64,000 bases of DNA from Desulfocurvibacter africanus subsp. africanus DSM 2603 (GTDB lineage Bacteria; Desulfobacterota; Desulfovibrionia; Desulfovibrionales; Desulfovibrionaceae): contig NZ_AULZ01000019.1 of assembly GCF_000422545.1 (NCBI RefSeq), positions 32,642 through 96,641 of the forward strand, read 5' to 3'. The notes beneath the pieces are model-generated. The model did not search any database and had not been told where the DNA came from. It saw only the letters and a list, made by a program, of their open reading frames with translations. The stretch's first letter is position 1. The number at the start of each line of letters is the position of its first letter. Both the position numbers and the translations under genes were made by a program. This document shows positions 61,313 to 64,000 of the stretch, piece by piece.

Positions 61313-62167
61313 ATGCTCGGAAACATCAATTGGCAAGTCATGGGGGGCAGGGTTCTCGGGCCCGCCCCCTTTCTCGTGGCGGGTATTCTTAATGTGACCC
61401 CGGATTCTTTTTATGACGGTGGGGCGCATGAGCTGCCGGAGCAGGCCGCTGCACATGCCGCACGGCTTTTGGCTGAGGGCGCGGACATGCTCGACGTGGG
61501 CGGCGAGTCCACTCGGCCTGGAGCGCGATCGGTTAATGCCGCCGAGGAGATTTCCAGGGTCATGCCTGCCATTCAGGCGGTACTGGCCTTGCGTTGCGCC
61601 GACGGTCAAGCTCCTGCCGTATCCGTGGATACGTACAAGGCCGAGGTGGCTGCCCGCGCCTTGGATGCCGGGGCGGTTATCGTCAACGACGTCTCGGCTT
61701 GCCGTTTTGATCAGGAGTTGGCCGATGTGCTGGCGCAGCACAAGCCGGGCTATGTGCTCATGCACAGCCAGGGACGGCCGGCGGACATGCAGAAGGCCCC
61801 GGTCTACGCCGACGTGGTGGAGGACATTCTGGCCTTTTTTGAAGAACGCCTGGATTACCTGGTTTGCCGGGGCCTGCCCGAGGCATGCATAGTGCTCGAT
61901 CCGGGCATCGGCTTTGGCAAAACCCTGGCACATAACTTGGATATTCTTCGCAGAGTGGACAAATTTTTGTCTTTGGGGCGGCCCGTATACATGGGCTTGT
62001 CCAACAAGAGCTTGTGGCAAAAGCTCTTAGGTTTGGGACCCCTGGAGCGTCAGGTGGCCACGGCCGTGGCCACGGCCCTGACCTGGTCCAAGGGCGCGAG
62101 CATCCATCGAGTGCACGAGGTGGCCCTGGCGCGGCAGAGCCTGCGCATCGCCGAGGCCATCGGCTGA
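61313..62167 (+). CDS. folP: Dihydropteroate synthase
   Basis: A 284-residue TIM-barrel enzyme condensing p-aminobenzoate with hydroxymethyl-dihydropterin diphosphate in folate synthesis. Signatures are GILNVTPDSFYDGG, DVGGESTRPGA, SVDTYKAEVA, INDVSA-type (here VNDVSAC), LDPGIGFGKT and the C-terminal RVHEV. It follows ftsH after 19 bases and precedes cdaA by 95, the order seen in Desulfovibrio-type genomes. The start at 61313 (MLGNINW) is the only suitable one. Confidence 0.95.
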   Translation: MLGNINWQVMGGRVLGPAPFLVAGILNVTPDSFYDGGAHELPEQAAAHAARLLAEGADMLDVGGESTRPGARSVNAAEEISRVMPAIQAVLALRCADGQAPAVSVDTYKAEVAARALDAGAVIVNDVSACRFDQELADVLAQHKPGYVLMHSQGRPADMQKAPVYADVVEDILAFFEERLDYLVCRGLPEACIVLDPGIGFGKTLAHNLDILRRVDKFLSLGRPVYMGLSNKSLWQKLLGLGPLERQVATAVATALTWSKGASIHRVHEVALARQSLRIAEAIG

Positions 62168-62262
62168 GGTTGCCCGCATTGCAAGTGTTCCTGAAAATGT
62201 GCTTGGAACTGCTCGGCTGACCGGAGACAACCAAACGCAGTCACCGCAGGGCTGGCTGCGCA

Positions 62263-63030
62263 ATGGAGATCCCAAACCTGTTCGGCTTCGACTTCACCCA
62301 AATAACCTGGAAGGAGATCCTGGACTTCGTCCTGGTATCCTTCGTCTACTACCGGCTCATTTTGCTGGTGAAGGGCACGCGCGCCGTACCGGTCATGTAC
62401 GGCCTCGTGCTCGTGGTGCTGCTTTACTATTTTTCCAGCGAACTGGGCCTGACCACGCTCAACTGGCTGCTGCAGAATTTCCTGGGATCCATCTTCCTCA
62501 TCATCATCATTTTGTTCCAAGCCGATATCCGCAAGGGCTTGGCCGCCGTGGGCACTGGCGGCCTGTTTCGGCGTGATCGCGGCGTGCATGAGAAGACCCT
62601 GGAGGAGATCGTGCGCGCCTTGACCGCCATGGCTCAAATGCGCGTCGGCGCGCTCATCGTCATCGAAAAGACCGTGCCCCTGGGCGATGTCGGCGAGCGC
62701 GGCATCCCCATCCGAGGCGAGGTGACCAAGGAGCTGCTCATGACCATTTTTCATCCGAATACTCCGCTGCACGACGGTGCGGTCATCATCCAAGGCGATA
62801 AGATCATGGCCGCGGGCTGTGTCCTGCCCCTGACAACCGATCCCAAGCTGGCCTCGCAGTACGGCACGAGGCACCGCGCGGCCATCGGCATCAGCGAGGA
62901 AACCGACGCTGTGGTCACGGTGGTCAGCGAAGAGCGCGGCAGCATCTCCGTGGTCATTGACGGAAAGCTCGTCACCAACCTGGACGAGATTCGTTTGCGC
63001 AGAGTCATCCGCAATGCCTGGGCCAGGTAG
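62263..63030 (+). CDS. cdaA: CdaA (DacA), diadenylate cyclase
   Basis: A 255-residue membrane cyclase making c-di-AMP from two ATP. Three N-terminal helices lie at about 20-90. The DAC domain carries DGA at 171-173 (LHDGAVII) and RHR at 203-205 (GTRHRAAIG), the catalytic signatures. In the usual operon it works with CdaR and GlmM, controlling osmolyte and cell-wall balance. It overlaps nothing; cdaR starts six bases later. The next expected gene, glmM, lies beyond the window. Confidence 0.95.
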   Translation: MEIPNLFGFDFTQITWKEILDFVLVSFVYYRLILLVKGTRAVPVMYGLVLVVLLYYFSSELGLTTLNWLLQNFLGSIFLIIIILFQADIRKGLAAVGTGGLFRRDRGVHEKTLEEIVRALTAMAQMRVGALIVIEKTVPLGDVGERGIPIRGEVTKELLMTIFHPNTPLHDGAVIIQGDKIMAAGCVLPLTTDPKLASQYGTRHRAAIGISEETDAVVTVVSEERGSISVVIDGKLVTNLDEIRLRRVIRNAWAR

Positions 63031-63036
63031 GCGCAC

Positions 63037-63939
63037 ATGAAGAGCAATTGGCAGTTTCTGGTCATCGCCCTCATACTCGGCTTCTACTCCTGGTACTCCG
63101 TGTCCTTCGAGCAGAAGGTCAATTCAACCGTGCAAGTGCGCCTGGAGACCACAAATCAGCCGCGCGACCTCGTGGTGCGCGAAGGGCTCATCAGCACCAT
63201 CGACGTGGTGGTGCGCGGCCCCAAGAGTTTGGTGCGCTCCATTGATTCGCGCAAGATCGGCTACTCCTTGGACCTCGGCGCGCTCAAGCCCGGCGAGAAC
63301 ATCCTCAACTTCACGCCAGACCGCATTCCCCTGAAAGGTGCCGTGGAAGTCGTGGAGATCAAGCCGCCGCGCATCGTGATCCAAGCGGAGGAGGTGGCCA
63401 GGAAAGAGGTCCCGGTAACGGTGGCCTGGACCGGCAACCTGGCATCTGACTGGCTGCTCAAGGAAAAACTTGTGGAGCCGTCCAAGGTCGTTCTGCGCGG
63501 ACCAAGATCCATGGTGGACAAGGTGGACAGGCTGAGCACCCAGCAAATCAAGGTCGAGGGCCGGACGCCGCTGATGTTCGAGGATGCGGTCAGTATGGAT
63601 GTGCCGGGCGACATGAGCGTGGAGCCGGCCAAGGTAAAGACGCTGCTGGTTTTCGGTCCCAAGACGCGCGAGATCTGGATCCGTGTGCCGCTGGTGCTGG
63701 ACAGGGACAGCGCCAAGCGCATAACGGATTTTGAACCCAAGGAAGTCCGACTGCATCTGGAGGCGCCACTCAGGCTCATCAATGAGGATCGGCTCCACGA
63801 GCAGGTAAGAGCCTTCCTGCGTATTGATCCGGACGTGGACCCGGGGCGCTACACGCTGCCCTTCCAGGTCCGCCTTCCCGAACATACGACGCTGCTCAAG
63901 ACCAGACCGGAGGCCGTGGAGATCACGGTCAGGAAATAG
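63037..63939 (+). CDS. cdaR: CdaR (YbbR-domain) regulator of CdaA
   Basis: A 300-residue protein with an N-terminal membrane anchor (about 5-22) and three or so extracytoplasmic YbbR repeats (segments such as VVRGPKSLVRSIDSRKIGYSLDL and VVLRGPRSMVDKVDRLST recur). It binds and modulates CdaA. It is six bases downstream of cdaA and ends 42 bases before a MITE-like repeat that could influence expression of the following gene. Confidence 0.9.
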   Translation: MKSNWQFLVIALILGFYSWYSVSFEQKVNSTVQVRLETTNQPRDLVVREGLISTIDVVVRGPKSLVRSIDSRKIGYSLDLGALKPGENILNFTPDRIPLKGAVEVVEIKPPRIVIQAEEVARKEVPVTVAWTGNLASDWLLKEKLVEPSKVVLRGPRSMVDKVDRLSTQQIKVEGRTPLMFEDAVSMDVPGDMSVEPAKVKTLLVFGPKTREIWIRVPLVLDRDSAKRITDFEPKEVRLHLEAPLRLINEDRLHEQVRAFLRIDPDVDPGRYTLPFQVRLPEHTTLLKTRPEAVEITVRK

Positions 63940-63980
63940 CCGCCAGGCTATCTCACGGCATGCTCATGGGCACGCTCATC

Positions 63981-64000
63981 TAGAGCAGATTGCTTTTAAG
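63981..64000 (+). repeat. MITE-like repeat, copy 5 (cut by window end)
   Basis: The first 20 bases (TAGAGCAGATTGCTTTTAAG) of the repeat, same orientation as copies 1 and 2. The rest lies beyond the window. Confidence 0.85.

Overview
This 64 kb window looks like a sulfate-reducing Desulfovibrionales chromosome (inference). The pointers are an Rnf complex headed by a multihaem cytochrome c, a selenocysteine tRNA, an ftsH-folP-cdaA-cdaR operon, moderately high GC, and an exosortase/PEP-CTERM exopolysaccharide locus. Gene calls rest on reading motifs and neighbourhood; no database search was possible.

Region 1 (about 0.5-36.9 kb) is an exopolysaccharide locus of the exosortase (XrtA-like)/PEP-CTERM type. 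Most genes are on the minus strand. They include glycosyltransferases, a radical SAM protein, a Wzy-like polymerase, a deacetylase-like protein, the XrtA-type ATPase, tyrosine autokinase and chain-length protein, a TviC/TviB-like pair that should make UDP-GalNAcA, a priming transferase, the TPR lipoprotein PrsT, EpsI, an exosortase, and the sigma-54 pair PrsR/PrsK. On the plus strand are the Wza-like export protein and an outer-membrane barrel. A second block holds an unknown protein, a glycosyltransferase and a Wzx flippase. Two PEP-CTERM protein genes lie near the edges. Each has a -24/-12 promoter preceded by two copies of one 17-bp motif, so PrsK/PrsR probably switch on the sorted proteins.

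Region 2 (about 37.4-49.1 kb) is a decayed mobile/defence island. It contains a CapH/CapP-like regulator pair divergent from a type II-short CBASS operon (CD-NTase, E2-like protein, HNH-SAVED effector) in which three of the five genes are broken. It continues with a GNAT-toxin fragment, an IS630-family remnant, a satellite-like replication block (ERCC4 nuclease, NrS-1-like primase/DUF927 helicase, AlpA regulator), a dead IS3-family element, and a 69-bp copy of the 3' part of tRNA-Sec.

Region 3 (49.1-59 kb) holds rnfCDGEAB-apbE with its cytochrome, an acetate-uptake (SatP-like) gene bracketed by two MITE-like repeats, and intact tRNA-Sec. Region 4 (59.2-64 kb) is ftsH-folP-cdaA-cdaR, linking proteolysis, folate and c-di-AMP signalling.

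A MITE-like repeat of about 128 bp occurs five times (the last copy is cut by the window end). Its ends resemble the end of the IS630 remnant.
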